Of a stretch of DNA of 64,000 bases, positions 1-9,343 are shown piece by piece. This DNA comes from an uncultured Kordiimonas sp. (GTDB lineage: Bacteria > Pseudomonadota > Alphaproteobacteria > Sphingomonadales > Kordiimonadaceae), in the NCBI GenBank assembly GCA_947503575.1, contig CANNDZ010000002.1, positions 496,001 to 560,000 of the forward strand, given 5' to 3'. How positions within the stretch are numbered: position 1 is the stretch's first letter; every line of letters begins with the position of its first letter. The notes below the pieces were generated by a model that saw only the letters and a program-made list of their open reading frames with translations, made no database searches and was not told the DNA's origin. Made by a program: the position numbers and the translations under genes.

Positions 1-947
1 TGGCGCTGGCACAGGATGGCCACACGCTGACAACGCTGGATAATTTAAGCAATGGGTTTGCAGACAATGTTATTGTTGGCGACTTCATTGAAGGCGACCT
101 GCACGACGCACAGTTGCTGGACACTGTTTTGGTCGACAGAAAAATAGACGCTATTATCCATTTTGCCGCCTTCATAGAAGCGGGCGTGAGCGTTACCAAC
201 CCCATGGACTTTTATGACAACAATGTTGCCGGCAGCCTGACCCTCATTCAGGCGATGGTGCGCAACCGGGTGCGAAAAATCGTTTTTTCTTCCACGGCAG
301 CCGTTTATGGCCAACAGGATGACCATGACCTGCTGCATGAAAATCTGGCCAAACAGCCGATCAATCCGTACGGCCAGACAAAATGGATGGTTGAATGCAT
401 GTTGCGGGACGTGGCCGCCACGGGTGATATGGAAGCCATATGCTTGCGGTACTTTAATGCGGCAGGGTCTGACCCGGATGCCCGGCTGGGAGAAAGACAT
501 GACCCGGAAACACACCTTATCCCGCTGGTTCTGGATGCAGCGAGAGGCGTGCGAGACAGCATCAGCATATTTGGTACGGATTACGCCACCGAGGACGGCA
601 CCTGTATCCGGGATTACATCCATGTTGCTGATCTTGCCGACGCACACAGCAAAGCGCTGGCTTTGTTACTGGGGCGAAACGAAACGCCAGGCACACCCTC
701 TGCTGGTTTTTACGACGCCATGAACCTGGGCACCAGCCGGGGTCATTCGGTTCGCGAAGTTATTGAAACGGCAAAACAGGTTACCGGGGTTGATTTTCCG
801 GTGATTGAAAAAGAGCGCCGCCCCGGGGACCCAGCCCGGTTGGTTGCCGATGCCACGCGCGCAAACAAACTGTTGAACTGGCAGCCCCAGCGATCTGACT
901 TGAAAACAATGATTGCGGATGCGTGGCGGTTTCGCCAAAATCTGTGA
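1..947 (+). CDS. galE: UDP-glucose 4-epimerase (GalE-like), 5' end cut by window
   Basis: The reading frame is open from base 3 and ends with TGA at 945-947. The nucleotide-binding start is outside the window. It is an extended short-chain dehydrogenase: the visible part begins within the second strand (LDNLSNG), followed by SSTAAVYG with the catalytic Ser/Thr region and YGQTK with the catalytic Tyr (bases 369-371) and Lys (381-383). The C-terminal region has the GalE-typical GTDYATEDGTCIRDYIHV stretch. By family it interconverts UDP-Glc and UDP-Gal in the cytoplasm, here probably supplying nucleotide sugars to the capsule genes that follow. Other UDP-hexose epimerase specificities cannot be excluded. 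Confidence 0.9.
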   Translation, partial: ALAQDGHTLTTLDNLSNGFADNVIVGDFIEGDLHDAQLLDTVLVDRKIDAIIHFAAFIEAGVSVTNPMDFYDNNVAGSLTLIQAMVRNRVRKIVFSSTAAVYGQQDDHDLLHENLAKQPINPYGQTKWMVECMLRDVAATGDMEAICLRYFNAAGSDPDARLGERHDPETHLIPLVLDAARGVRDSISIFGTDYATEDGTCIRDYIHVADLADAHSKALALLLGRNETPGTPSAGFYDAMNLGTSRGHSVREVIETAKQVTGVDFPVIEKERRPGDPARLVADATRANKLLNWQPQRSDLKTMIADAWRFRQNL

Positions 948-976
948 TTGTTTATTGCCCGCACCGGAAATAATTC

Positions 977-1792
977 ATGACACCGCGTAAAATTTTTATT
1001 GGGGGTTACACCAAAAGTGGCACCACATTCATTGGTCGGGCGCTGGGCTTGTTCAAGGGTGTGTATGCCCGCGGGGAAATGGATTACCTGCGGCTTTTCA
1101 ACAAAGGCCTGAGCGATATTATCGTCAGCTACAACCAAAATCTGGAGATTGTAAACCACGAGGTTTATGACGGGCGAGGCGAGTTACTGCCGGTGACTGT
1201 TGGCAGGATGCGCGCGCTTCATGAAAAGATTTTTCCTGCCTTGTTTTTTAATGGCGAGGACGTGCCAGATGATTGCAGGTTCATGGTGGAGAAATCACCC
1301 CGGAATATTTTTAATGTTCAAAGTATTGATCTGATATTTCCACAAGCGGCAATCATTGTTGTCTACAGAAAAGCACAGGCGGTATATCCCTCCCTGCTGC
1401 GCCATATGGCAGACCACCGGGATGTAAAGTTTCATGACCCCGCTTCGGATGCCCGGCAGGACCTGTTCAAGAAATTTCTGGATGTGTGGCCTCAATATAT
1501 AGAGTTGATAGAAACTCACAGGGAAAAGTTGACTGTTGTTCGGTACCAGAAAGCATCAGACGACGTGCAAGCGTTTCTGGAGTATGCAGAAAGGGATATT
1601 CTGGGGGAGTCGCCCGGCCTGAGAGCACCCGTAGAGACACTGAGCAAAGACCATTACCTGCGGTCGCTGCCTGAGGCAAGGCGGGCGAAAAGCCTGGTGC
1701 AAGTGGGACCATCCAAGATGACGCTGTCTGACGAAGAGCGTGATGCGATTGCCAGAGTATGCCGCGCCCCCGACATCGACTATGACTTTTAA
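977..1792 (+). CDS. PAPS-dependent sulfotransferase family protein
   Basis: 271 residues. The N-terminus has a sulfotransferase 5'-phosphosulfate-binding loop (GYTKSGTTF, residues 10-18), then VEKSPRN (104-110) and a 3'-phosphate-binding-like stretch VVYRKAQAVYPSL (128-140), in the right order for the Sulfotransfer families. The expected reaction is transfer of sulfate from PAPS to a hydroxyl of a glycan or lipid. It lies between galE and a glycosyltransferase, and cysD-cysNC, which make PAPS, lie 16-19 kb away in the same polysaccharide region, so I infer that it sulfates the capsule or another surface glycan. The ATG at 977 follows a GGAA at 8-9 nt. The acceptor is unknown. Confidence 0.8.
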   Translation: MTPRKIFIGGYTKSGTTFIGRALGLFKGVYARGEMDYLRLFNKGLSDIIVSYNQNLEIVNHEVYDGRGELLPVTVGRMRALHEKIFPALFFNGEDVPDDCRFMVEKSPRNIFNVQSIDLIFPQAAIIVVYRKAQAVYPSLLRHMADHRDVKFHDPASDARQDLFKKFLDVWPQYIELIETHREKLTVVRYQKASDDVQAFLEYAERDILGESPGLRAPVETLSKDHYLRSLPEARRAKSLVQVGPSKMTLSDEERDAIARVCRAPDIDYDF

Positions 1793-1799
1793 CAAGCCA

Positions 1800-2957
1800 A
1801 TGCATATCCTTGTCACCAGCCCTATTCCTTCGCACCCGCACAATCATGGCAACCGCGCCCGAGTGACGGCACTGTGTCAAGAACTGCAAAAACAAGGTGC
1901 TGAAATTCACTATGTATATGGTGGCCTTGAGGACCTGAAAGAAGGCGACGAGCTGGCCATGCGCGATATGTGGGATCACGTCTATGTTCTGCCGCGCCAA
2001 GGCCTGAAAGCCCGAAAGCAATCGCACAGAAAATACCACCGAATAGACGACTGGTACATTGATGCCGTAACCGACATAACGCAGCGTATTATGGCTATCT
2101 GGAAGATCGACTATTGCATTGCAAACTATGTGTGGTTTTCCAAATGGCTGGAGCATGTACCCGCGGATATTCCCAAATACATCGACACTCATGATGTGTT
2201 TGCGGATCGACACAAGCGGCTTGTCGCGGATGGTCTGGAAGCCAGTTGGTACTCAACCACCCCTGCCGAGGAAAACCTTGGCATGAAACGCGCGGATACC
2301 GTCATCGCAATTCAGGAACAAGAGGAAGCCATCTTCAAGTCCGGCGGGCACCCCAGTGTGGTGACGCTTGGGCATTTTATCGCGACAGATTTTCAGCGGC
2401 CTGTCACCATTACTGCCGGAAGGAAGATAAAGGTCGGCTATATGGCGAGCGACAACCCCATTAATCAGCAAAGCCTGACAGACATGAATGCAGCGATCGC
2501 CGCACGACCCAACTTACTGGAAAGATACGATTTCCATCTGGCGGGGGCCATCTGCAACAGCTCTGCAGCGAGCGAGACGCCCTTTAAAAAATTAGGGTTT
2601 GTGGATGACATCAGCGGGTTTTATCAGGACACAGACATTGTAATAAACCCCAATGTTGGTGGTACCGGTCTGAAAATAAAATCTGTTGAGGCATTGGCGT
2701 ATGGCAAGGCTATGGTGGCGACAAAAGAAGCGATGGTAGGCCTGAAAAGCCAACACCCTGCTCACCAGTTATCAAATGCCCACGATATATGTGATTTCCT
2801 GGGTGCGCTTGAAGATACAGACACGATTAGTGAGCTGGAGCATTTATCACGCGATGTGGCGCTGTCTTATCTCCAGGCGCAGAAAAACACGCTCCAGAGT
2901 CTGTTCCCTAAACTTTATTCGCCGTCACAAGATAACCAGCCGGTGAAGACGGCATGA
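1800..2957 (+). CDS. Glycosyltransferase family 4-like (GT-B)
   Basis: The N-terminus MHILVTSPIPSHPHNHGNRAR is a GT-B start: a beta strand followed by a turn and a helix that contacts the acceptor. The C-terminal half carries GGTGLKIKSVEALAYGKAMV, the nucleotide-sugar-binding motif of GT4-type enzymes (usual form GTGLKIKxLEAMA). I use the ATG at 1800; an ATG at 1782, overlapping the upstream stop, is possible and neither has a clear Shine-Dalgarno. The stop overlaps the next start (ATGA). Likely a cytoplasmic enzyme adding a sugar to the capsule repeat or a related glycan. Sugar and linkage cannot be read from the sequence. Confidence 0.78.
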   Translation: MHILVTSPIPSHPHNHGNRARVTALCQELQKQGAEIHYVYGGLEDLKEGDELAMRDMWDHVYVLPRQGLKARKQSHRKYHRIDDWYIDAVTDITQRIMAIWKIDYCIANYVWFSKWLEHVPADIPKYIDTHDVFADRHKRLVADGLEASWYSTTPAEENLGMKRADTVIAIQEQEEAIFKSGGHPSVVTLGHFIATDFQRPVTITAGRKIKVGYMASDNPINQQSLTDMNAAIAARPNLLERYDFHLAGAICNSSAASETPFKKLGFVDDISGFYQDTDIVINPNVGGTGLKIKSVEALAYGKAMVATKEAMVGLKSQHPAHQLSNAHDICDFLGALEDTDTISELEHLSRDVALSYLQAQKNTLQSLFPKLYSPSQDNQPVKTA

Positions 2958-4849
2958 CGCCGGGCACAAATTTGCTACTTGTGGGCTCTCTGCCGCCGCA
3001 ACCATCCCATGCGGCGCTGTTAACTCAAACGATCGCAGACCTTCTGGTCAGCAATGGCATCAATGTCACCTGCCTGATAGATGAACTGGCACCGCCGCCA
3101 CCTGAGGGGTTGTCATGCACCGTCATTAGGCCGTTTATGCCGGATTTTCTGGATGGCGCTTATGACAACTGGCCGCGTCTTTATGTTGTTGGCGGTGATG
3201 GCGGCAGCCTGATGGCTCTTGAGATGCTTCATGCCTCACCAGGCCCTGTGGTGTTGGCGGAAGACTCTGTTTTTTCCCTGACAGAGGCATGGCTTCAGGA
3301 AACAGATGCGGGCGACAAAAGTTTTTATGAGTGGCTGGCCAAAACTCAGGGCAAAGATGGCGAAACACTTGCCCGAAGTATCCTCATGCATCGGCGTACA
3401 TCATCCGCCATCGGCAAGGAGGTTTCTGCAGTTGATTTATTGTGCGCCCCGGCAACGCATATCTTTACAATAGGTCAGCATCACCTCCCGCCGCTGCACG
3501 AACACGGCGTAACCAGCCTTGAACCATTTTATCCGCTTGCAACCCTGCCAGACAGGGGGACAAATGATGCACCACCACCCCCTGCCCAAGACCTGAAAAT
3601 ATTGGTGATTGGGATGGGCAAAGAAAACGCCAGCCTTTTGTCAAAGGCGATAGACGAATTGGCAGAAAGCACAAGCATTTCAATCAGCTTTCAAAGCCGG
3701 TTTGCCCAAAATATCGACGCTATGATCGCTGACGCTGATGTAGTGGCAATTCTGGATGGTCAGCACGCCGTTTTTTGCCCGTATGTACACACTGCAATAG
3801 CTGGCAACAAAGCAATCATACATGCTGGCCAAAGATGGACCTCTATATTTCCCCTTGGCTCGACGCTGATGGTGGATCATCCACACGCGGTCCACCAGCT
3901 TGCGATGACGTTCGCCGCTCTCTCGCGCGCGGACGGCTTGCTGACCGCTCTGACTGAAAAGATGACTATTGATATTAACCAGGCATCGCAATGTGGCGCA
4001 GATTGGAGCAGCGCGTTGATGGCCGCTGCCAAAAAAGCGACTACAATCAACCATCCCACCCTCAGTAAATTGCCTGACATAGCGGGTCAGCCAACACAAA
4101 TCGATCAGACTTCAATCACACCAAACACCGACAGCACGGTTGCTTTGGTTGGTGCCGTTCCTGCAAGGCCAATCCTGGAAAAACTAATTCCAACTCTAGA
4201 CATTAAGACGTGCCCGCGCTTTATGACATCTACACTGGCGTCCAAGCTGTCAGAGGTTATGAACCAGCCCCGGTCAATCTTGACCAGCCAGATGGGTTTT
4301 GAAGCATCTCTTGTGTCAGAAACTGCGGCCCCGCCACATCCAAATGCCGACACCAAGGTCCGACCTTGGCCGGAAATTCGGCAAGGGTTGCGGGCCGCCC
4401 AAACCGGCGTTGCGTTTGGATGCCAGATAGAAGGACTAAGCCCTGCCCCCACCGGCAAGGGTATGGCATCAATTCGCTGGTCATTTTACCCGCCCGCACC
4501 CAAGGACCACCGCCCCACAAGCCAGAAGCTTGGCAGGGAAACCGGCTACGATGAAGCGACAGGGGTTTATTGGGTTTATAGCGGCGCAAGAAAAACGCTT
4601 CAAATTCTGGTTTTCACTGGCAGCCCCGGGGAACTTGTAGTCTCCTCTCCGGGTTCGAACATGCTGGTAATATCAGACAAATCACAAACTGGGCTTTTTG
4701 GAGGACAAGACAGGTCCACACTATCAATTGCTGCGCATGGCGTGGGGCATTTCCAGGTAGCTGTTGCGCCAAACGAGAGCGGGTATTTGGGTGATCTCAT
4801 GAAAATACTTGCAGACCAAGGCCTGCTTCTGGAATGGTCACCCCTGTGA
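2954..4849 (+). CDS. Unrecognised protein with GT-B-like halves, polysaccharide locus
   Basis: 631 residues. I do not recognise the family. Residues 5-45 look like a GT-B first Rossmann unit (LLLVGSLPPQPSHAALLTQ). A second Rossmann-like unit begins near 215 (LKILVIGMGKENASLLSKAI) and contains AIAGNKAIIHAG, reminiscent of the donor site of glycosyltransferases. The last about 150 residues look beta-rich. It starts on an ATGA overlap with the upstream glycosyltransferase and overlaps the next gene by 16 bp, so it is translationally coupled to both. I infer a cytoplasmic glycan-assembly role. No signal peptide or membrane segment is seen. Confidence 0.6.
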   Translation: MTPGTNLLLVGSLPPQPSHAALLTQTIADLLVSNGINVTCLIDELAPPPPEGLSCTVIRPFMPDFLDGAYDNWPRLYVVGGDGGSLMALEMLHASPGPVVLAEDSVFSLTEAWLQETDAGDKSFYEWLAKTQGKDGETLARSILMHRRTSSAIGKEVSAVDLLCAPATHIFTIGQHHLPPLHEHGVTSLEPFYPLATLPDRGTNDAPPPPAQDLKILVIGMGKENASLLSKAIDELAESTSISISFQSRFAQNIDAMIADADVVAILDGQHAVFCPYVHTAIAGNKAIIHAGQRWTSIFPLGSTLMVDHPHAVHQLAMTFAALSRADGLLTALTEKMTIDINQASQCGADWSSALMAAAKKATTINHPTLSKLPDIAGQPTQIDQTSITPNTDSTVALVGAVPARPILEKLIPTLDIKTCPRFMTSTLASKLSEVMNQPRSILTSQMGFEASLVSETAAPPHPNADTKVRPWPEIRQGLRAAQTGVAFGCQIEGLSPAPTGKGMASIRWSFYPPAPKDHRPTSQKLGRETGYDEATGVYWVYSGARKTLQILVFTGSPGELVVSSPGSNMLVISDKSQTGLFGGQDRSTLSIAAHGVGHFQVAVAPNESGYLGDLMKILADQGLLLEWSPL

Positions 4850-5496
4850 AAACAGATAAAAAAACACCTGAAAAAGGCACCTCAGCCCAACAAACTGTCA
4901 GAGACCTGATGGTGCCCGAAAAGCGTTTCCCAAAAAGTGCGGTGGACTATATCGATGCATTGCTTGGCATTCAGCGGCAGCAATTCGAAAAAGAACTTGA
5001 TCTGCTCCGACATGGTGGCGGCCAAAAAGAAGCCAATTTTCAGGCCCTAAAATCCACAATCAGCCTGCCGGACAGGGCAGACTTTTTCGCTGATGATGAC
5101 GGGTTTACTGGCACCGGATGGAGCCAGCTCGGATACCGCAGAAAAGGCGAGGCGTTCCGCTGGATGGGACGTATGGCAAGTTTACTTTTATCAGTAGACC
5201 TGGAAGCTGGTGCTAGTGTGCGAATTGAAGGATCTGGTTTTAGTCGGCGAAGATACATTCGCGATCTGACAGTATGGCTGGACGACAGCCCGATTAAAGG
5301 AAGAATAAAGCGGCAAGGCCTGAACCGGTGGGTCTTCACAGGCACAATTGCCAAACGCACCTGGCGTCCGTATTCCATTTTGCGGCTTCAAACATCCGGT
5401 CAATCCAGACTAGCCGTCGGTGTTGATGCTTTTGTGAGCCTTGCTGTGAGCAGAGTTACTATCACACCTGCTTCCAACATCCCGATAAACGACTAG
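4834..5496 (+). CDS. Hypothetical protein with C-terminal beta-sandwich-like domain
   Basis: 220 residues, not recognised. The first 70 residues are charged and probably helical. From about residue 85 the pattern W-x-G-Y-R-R-K-G-E-x-F-R-W-M-G followed by alternating beta strands resembles the jelly-roll domains often attached to bacterial polysaccharide glycosyltransferases. The ATG at 4834 overlaps the stop of the 631-residue gene by 16 bp. It is the last plus-strand gene of this run and converges with the minus-strand sulfotransferase-like gene (4-bp overlap of ends). Function unknown; a glycan-binding accessory is one possibility. Confidence 0.55.
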   Translation: MVTPVKTDKKTPEKGTSAQQTVRDLMVPEKRFPKSAVDYIDALLGIQRQQFEKELDLLRHGGGQKEANFQALKSTISLPDRADFFADDDGFTGTGWSQLGYRRKGEAFRWMGRMASLLLSVDLEAGASVRIEGSGFSRRRYIRDLTVWLDDSPIKGRIKRQGLNRWVFTGTIAKRTWRPYSILRLQTSGQSRLAVGVDAFVSLAVSRVTITPASNIPIND

Positions 5497-6611
5497 GGCT
5501 TTAACGTAACACCACCGCGCCGGGCGAATGAGCCTTGCTGGTTTTTTATCAGCCCAAGGTAATCCAATATCGCCGCTTTGAAATCCTGATGGAACGGTGT
5601 TAGCCAATCAGCATGCAACTGATACGGAACGGGATCAAAAACCCGCACTTTTTTAAGACCAGGTATTTCAAAGAAGTTGGCCAACATTTTGACAATTTCT
5701 ACCGGACTCATGATCGCTTCTTCAAAGGTTAGCATGCGCACCTGAGGCATCACTGAAAGCAGCATCTCAAAACGGGTTTCAAGGGCAATAAACTGAAGCG
5801 CTTTGTTCTGTATGTCCAAAACTGTTGGCGGGTGCGAGGGTAGCTCAATCTTTGGCAAAGAATGGTCTGTTGAAGCATTGGCCGCAATGGCCTGTTCCGC
5901 CTTGTTGCGACGTTGCATGTAAATGATCCGGGCATTGGCGCGCTGCACTAAAAAACGCAGCTTCCTGGGCGAAACCTTAGCCTCTATCCTCCACTGTTCA
6001 AAAAGGCCAAGATCAAACCTGAAACATACGCGGCCCTTGTTTTGGGTGGCATCAACTTCATAGATCCTTGCCAAAGCCGAGCGCACTGGCTGGAAGTCTG
6101 AAGCGCAATGTGCCCATGCGACGGTGGCTTCCTCAAACAAATCAAAAACTGATGCAAGACCGTTTTCTGCTATAAGCCGTGAAAGATAATCAGAACCACA
6201 ACACGGCAGGCCCGCAAGCAGGCTAATCTCTCGCCCGGCAACCAAAGAACTCATATCGGAAATAGTGGTAATATCCCGGTAGGTAACCGAAAAAATGATT
6301 TTGTCTGGATAGTCAGATTGTAGTTGGCGAACCCGCCGCAGCTCTCCGCTACATAAAAGGACATAAACACGGGCACTTGCCGCGATCACGCCGTCTGTCT
6401 TTTGGCCATCTACCAGGACTTTAGGGCCACCTTCAGCCCCATTTTTTTCCAGCAGCTCAGCAACTCGTTTGTCCGTTATCAAAACGTCCGCATCGGTCAT
6501 GCCCAATGGCTCAATGGGCCAGCGGTGTTTGACAACCAATGCACCGAGCCTGCGCCAGGCATCTTCAGGGCCCGTAGGATTGTATTGATCGTTATAACCG
6601 GATGCATTCAT
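5493..6611 (-). CDS. Stf0-like (NodH/LPS-type) sulfotransferase, divergent
   Basis: 372 residues. The middle of the protein has AGLPCCGSDYLSRLIAENGL, at the position of the Stf0 5'-PSB loop (family form TPRSGSTLLCRLL), and ARIIYMQRRNKAEQAIA, which matches the Stf0 pattern (I-x-L-x-R-x-D-K-x-x-Q-A). About 130 residues precede the sulfotransferase-like core, more than usual. The canonical R-S-G-S loop is replaced by CCGS, so activity is uncertain. It starts 5 bp after the GT2 gene and is last in the kpsMTED run. A paralogue of the same layout lies at 24641-25768. Predicted role: sulfation of the capsule or its precursor. Confidence 0.62.
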   Translation of the reverse strand: MNASGYNDQYNPTGPEDAWRRLGALVVKHRWPIEPLGMTDADVLITDKRVAELLEKNGAEGGPKVLVDGQKTDGVIAASARVYVLLCSGELRRVRQLQSDYPDKIIFSVTYRDITTISDMSSLVAGREISLLAGLPCCGSDYLSRLIAENGLASVFDLFEEATVAWAHCASDFQPVRSALARIYEVDATQNKGRVCFRFDLGLFEQWRIEAKVSPRKLRFLVQRANARIIYMQRRNKAEQAIAANASTDHSLPKIELPSHPPTVLDIQNKALQFIALETRFEMLLSVMPQVRMLTFEEAIMSPVEIVKMLANFFEIPGLKKVRVFDPVPYQLHADWLTPFHQDFKAAILDYLGLIKNQQGSFARRGGVTLKP

Positions 6612-6616
6612 CGGGC

Positions 6617-7600
6617 TTATAAAACCTCTTGCACTTGCGTCAGGTTGGCATCATCGCAGTTTCTGGTCATGGAAGCAGCGGCGGGAAACCGTCGCTTTTT
6701 TAAGGGAAACTCAATGTGCAGGCCCTTTGCCGCTTCTGGGCCATTATGCCACTGGTGAAAGGCCTTGTGGTAGTCGGCGCGGTCCCCTGACAATTCGCGG
6801 CGAAACTTTTTGCCATCCTGCTGCCAACTGAAACCAGAGTCGGCACCACGCGTTAACGAATCGTCGCGCAATAAGCCCGTATACAGATTATGGCGGAGGT
6901 GCATAACGCTTCGTTTGCCAAAAATATGTTCCAGCCGGGTAATAAACTCCGTGTCTGCCGATATTCTGACGCTGTCATAATAGCCAGCATCACGCAGGAC
7001 TCGGGCGCGGTCAAACATCAGGCTGATCGCCGCCATGCGTTCCGAACGGCCATCGATTTCCAGCTCTTCACCCTCATCGTTCACGCGCCGCCAGCGGGCG
7101 GTGCAGGCGACAGCATCGGGGTTCGCCTTCATTGCCCCAAGCTGCATCATCAAGCGGTCTGGATGGGACGTATCATCACTGTCATGGGTTGCGATATAGT
7201 CTCCGCTGGCATGCATGATGCCCCAGTTTTTGGACCAGTATGTGCCATGGTTCGTTGCAGACGTAAAAATGCGCAAACGCGGATCATCATGTTTGATGTT
7301 TCGTAGCCGCCTGACTGTATCATCTGTCGAGGCATCATCAACCACCAGCAATTCCAGGTTGGGGTGGCTTTGATTGAGCACAGACTGGACGGCATCTTCC
7401 ACAAGATGGCCGGTATTGTGCGCAGTCATGACAACCGACACCTTCACATCGCTGTGCATGCCCCCCACCGCGCGGTAACGACGTGTCTGGTTGGCAAACA
7501 TTCTGTCGCCAACTGCGCGCAAAGGGCGCTTGTCAGAGTCCAGAAAAAACGCCAACGGATCCCGGTAAAGTTTCCTGGTTTTTCGGTACATTTTGCTCAC
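6617..7600 (-). CDS. Family 2 glycosyltransferase
   Basis: 327 residues. After about 50 residues the GT-A fold starts with KVSVVMTAHNTGHLVEDAV, then LLVVDDASTDDT (donor binding) and ATHDSDD, the DxD-type metal-binding motif. These are textbook GT2 features. The start is GTG at 7600 or an in-frame ATG at 7591. It follows kpsD by 36 bp in the same direction and precedes the Stf0-like gene by 5 bp. Likely a processive or single-step sugar transferase for the exported capsule; the sugar is unknown. No membrane segments are visible. Confidence 0.85.
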   Translation of the reverse strand: MSKMYRKTRKLYRDPLAFFLDSDKRPLRAVGDRMFANQTRRYRAVGGMHSDVKVSVVMTAHNTGHLVEDAVQSVLNQSHPNLELLVVDDASTDDTVRRLRNIKHDDPRLRIFTSATNHGTYWSKNWGIMHASGDYIATHDSDDTSHPDRLMMQLGAMKANPDAVACTARWRRVNDEGEELEIDGRSERMAAISLMFDRARVLRDAGYYDSVRISADTEFITRLEHIFGKRSVMHLRHNLYTGLLRDDSLTRGADSGFSWQQDGKKFRRELSGDRADYHKAFHQWHNGPEAAKGLHIEFPLKKRRFPAAASMTRNCDDANLTQVQEVL

Positions 7601-7636
7601 GCCCGCATCAGCCGGATTTATACCGCACGGCGACCA

Positions 7637-9343
7637 TTAAAGCCGCAGCACAACGCCCGCAGACAATGCCAGTTGATAAAAGATTGTGATAATGTCTTGT
7701 GCCAGTTGGAAGCTTTTTGTCTGAACCCTTGGCAGAACAAAAATCTCATCACCGGGATTAAGCGCAACCTTTCGGCTATCCAGTTGGCGTTTAGAGATTT
7801 TATCAAAACTGCCATCCCGGTGCAGAACCAGTACATTGGATGCACTGCGGCTTTGAGTGAAACCGCCAGCCTGATCAATATAGTCCTCAATGGTGTTTCC
7901 GACCTGATAGGCCATGGCACTTGGGAACAAAACATCGCCGTGCACCATAACAAGATTACTGGTGCGCGGAATGCGGATAATGTCGCCCTGCTCCAATAGA
8001 ATATCATCAACGGATGATGCGGTGCCTAGCGATACCTGGCCTTTTGGCTCAACTTGTCGCGCCCGTTCAACCCACTGCAAAATCAGCTCCGCCTCGCGCT
8101 GGCGCAAATCCGCCTCTGCAGCGGTTTTTGACCGCGCAGTCAGCACACTGGCTTCAAGGGCGCGTAGTTGCGCCTGAAGTGTCTCTTTTTGCCGCTCGCG
8201 AACACTGGTGCGCATCAATTGAACAGCGTCGCGCTGGGCATTCACACCAAAGTCGATCTGGCTCAAAAGCTGCCCCATGGTCGCACCGTAGGGCAGTATA
8301 AATTCCTGCTGACTTGTGTGTTCCCCTTCTACCCGAACCGAGATTGTTCCCTGAAGTTTGTCAGAAACAATTTCCAGAACATCGCCCGGAAATACCGTCA
8401 CGGCTTGCGCGGCATCAATGGCGATATATTCAACTTCGGTTTTCACCATGGCGTTACGGCTTAGGCGGACATGTGTCGCCTCAGGCAGGGGCCGCGCGTA
8501 ATTCAACAGCTTCCCAACAGTGGTTTTTGGGCCATCAAATTCAAACACATAACTGTTTTGAACGTCCCCAAGAACCGCCGCGCGGGATAAAACCGGACGC
8601 ACAACAATGGTATCACCGTCCGCGATCTGGAACGAAGGGATAGACCCTGACAGGATGAAATCATAGAGGTTAACGGCCTGGATTTCCCGGCCGCCGCGCA
8701 GCACCTTAACATCAAGGAACGATCCGCGTGCGGGGTCAATACCGCCAGCCTGATCCAGGAAGAACAAAATCGAGTCAGACGAATGGCCTGCAAACAAACC
8801 AGGCTGAGCAACAAAACCGGTTACAAAAACTTTCACAGGCTCTGCGCCGCCAAGGCTGGCATATACGCCTACATTCTTACGGAAGATGGTTTTAACAGCC
8901 TCTGAAATAACCACATTCAAATCTTCGTTTTTGACAGATTGAACAGAAACCGGCCCAACCTTCGGAATGAACACATTCCCTTGGGCGTCAACCGTCAGGT
9001 CGCCAGTGAAATCGAAACCACCCCACATCTGCAGGGAAATTTTATCCCCGACAGAAATTTCATAGCTGGGGTTAAAGCCAATAAACGACTGGTTGGCAAA
9101 TTCACCGCCAAAAATCCATGAGCCAAAAGCTTTGCTTTCGTCATCGTCTTCCGACGCTTCGGTAATTGTCGTTGTCGCCTGCTCCCGCACCTGACCTGCG
9201 TCCTGCGGGGCAGGCACGGCTTGCGCATGTGCCGGCAGTGTTTGCACAGAAACAAGCGCGAACACCATGAACCAGCGCACGACAATACTGCCAAGCGCTG
9301 CGAACCCGGTGAAAGGTTTCATGACTGACGTCCAATCAAACAT
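7637..9343 (-). CDS. kpsD: Capsule export outer-membrane-associated protein KpsD (Wza/OPX family)
   Basis: Signal peptide at residues 1-40 (hydrophobic stretch, cleavage near PAHAQ). The polysaccharide export domain follows (YEISVGDKISLQMWGGFDF, then LTVDAQGNVFIPKVGPV) and at least two SLBB-type domains (VKVFVTGFVAQPGLFAG; later VMVHGDVLFPSAMAYQVG). OPX proteins form the periplasmic/outer-membrane channel for capsule. I place the start at the ATG at 9343, because a GGAG lies 7 nt upstream and the ATG overlaps the kpsE stop by 8 bp. There is no lipobox, consistent with KpsD rather than Wza. A coiled-coil-like stretch at about 370-430 is rich in Arg, Gln and Glu. It works with KpsE and KpsMT. 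Confidence 0.9.
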   Translation of the reverse strand: MFDWTSVMKPFTGFAALGSIVVRWFMVFALVSVQTLPAHAQAVPAPQDAGQVREQATTTITEASEDDDESKAFGSWIFGGEFANQSFIGFNPSYEISVGDKISLQMWGGFDFTGDLTVDAQGNVFIPKVGPVSVQSVKNEDLNVVISEAVKTIFRKNVGVYASLGGAEPVKVFVTGFVAQPGLFAGHSSDSILFFLDQAGGIDPARGSFLDVKVLRGGREIQAVNLYDFILSGSIPSFQIADGDTIVVRPVLSRAAVLGDVQNSYVFEFDGPKTTVGKLLNYARPLPEATHVRLSRNAMVKTEVEYIAIDAAQAVTVFPGDVLEIVSDKLQGTISVRVEGEHTSQQEFILPYGATMGQLLSQIDFGVNAQRDAVQLMRTSVRERQKETLQAQLRALEASVLTARSKTAAEADLRQREAELILQWVERARQVEPKGQVSLGTASSVDDILLEQGDIIRIPRTSNLVMVHGDVLFPSAMAYQVGNTIEDYIDQAGGFTQSRSASNVLVLHRDGSFDKISKRQLDSRKVALNPGDEIFVLPRVQTKSFQLAQDIITIFYQLALSAGVVLRL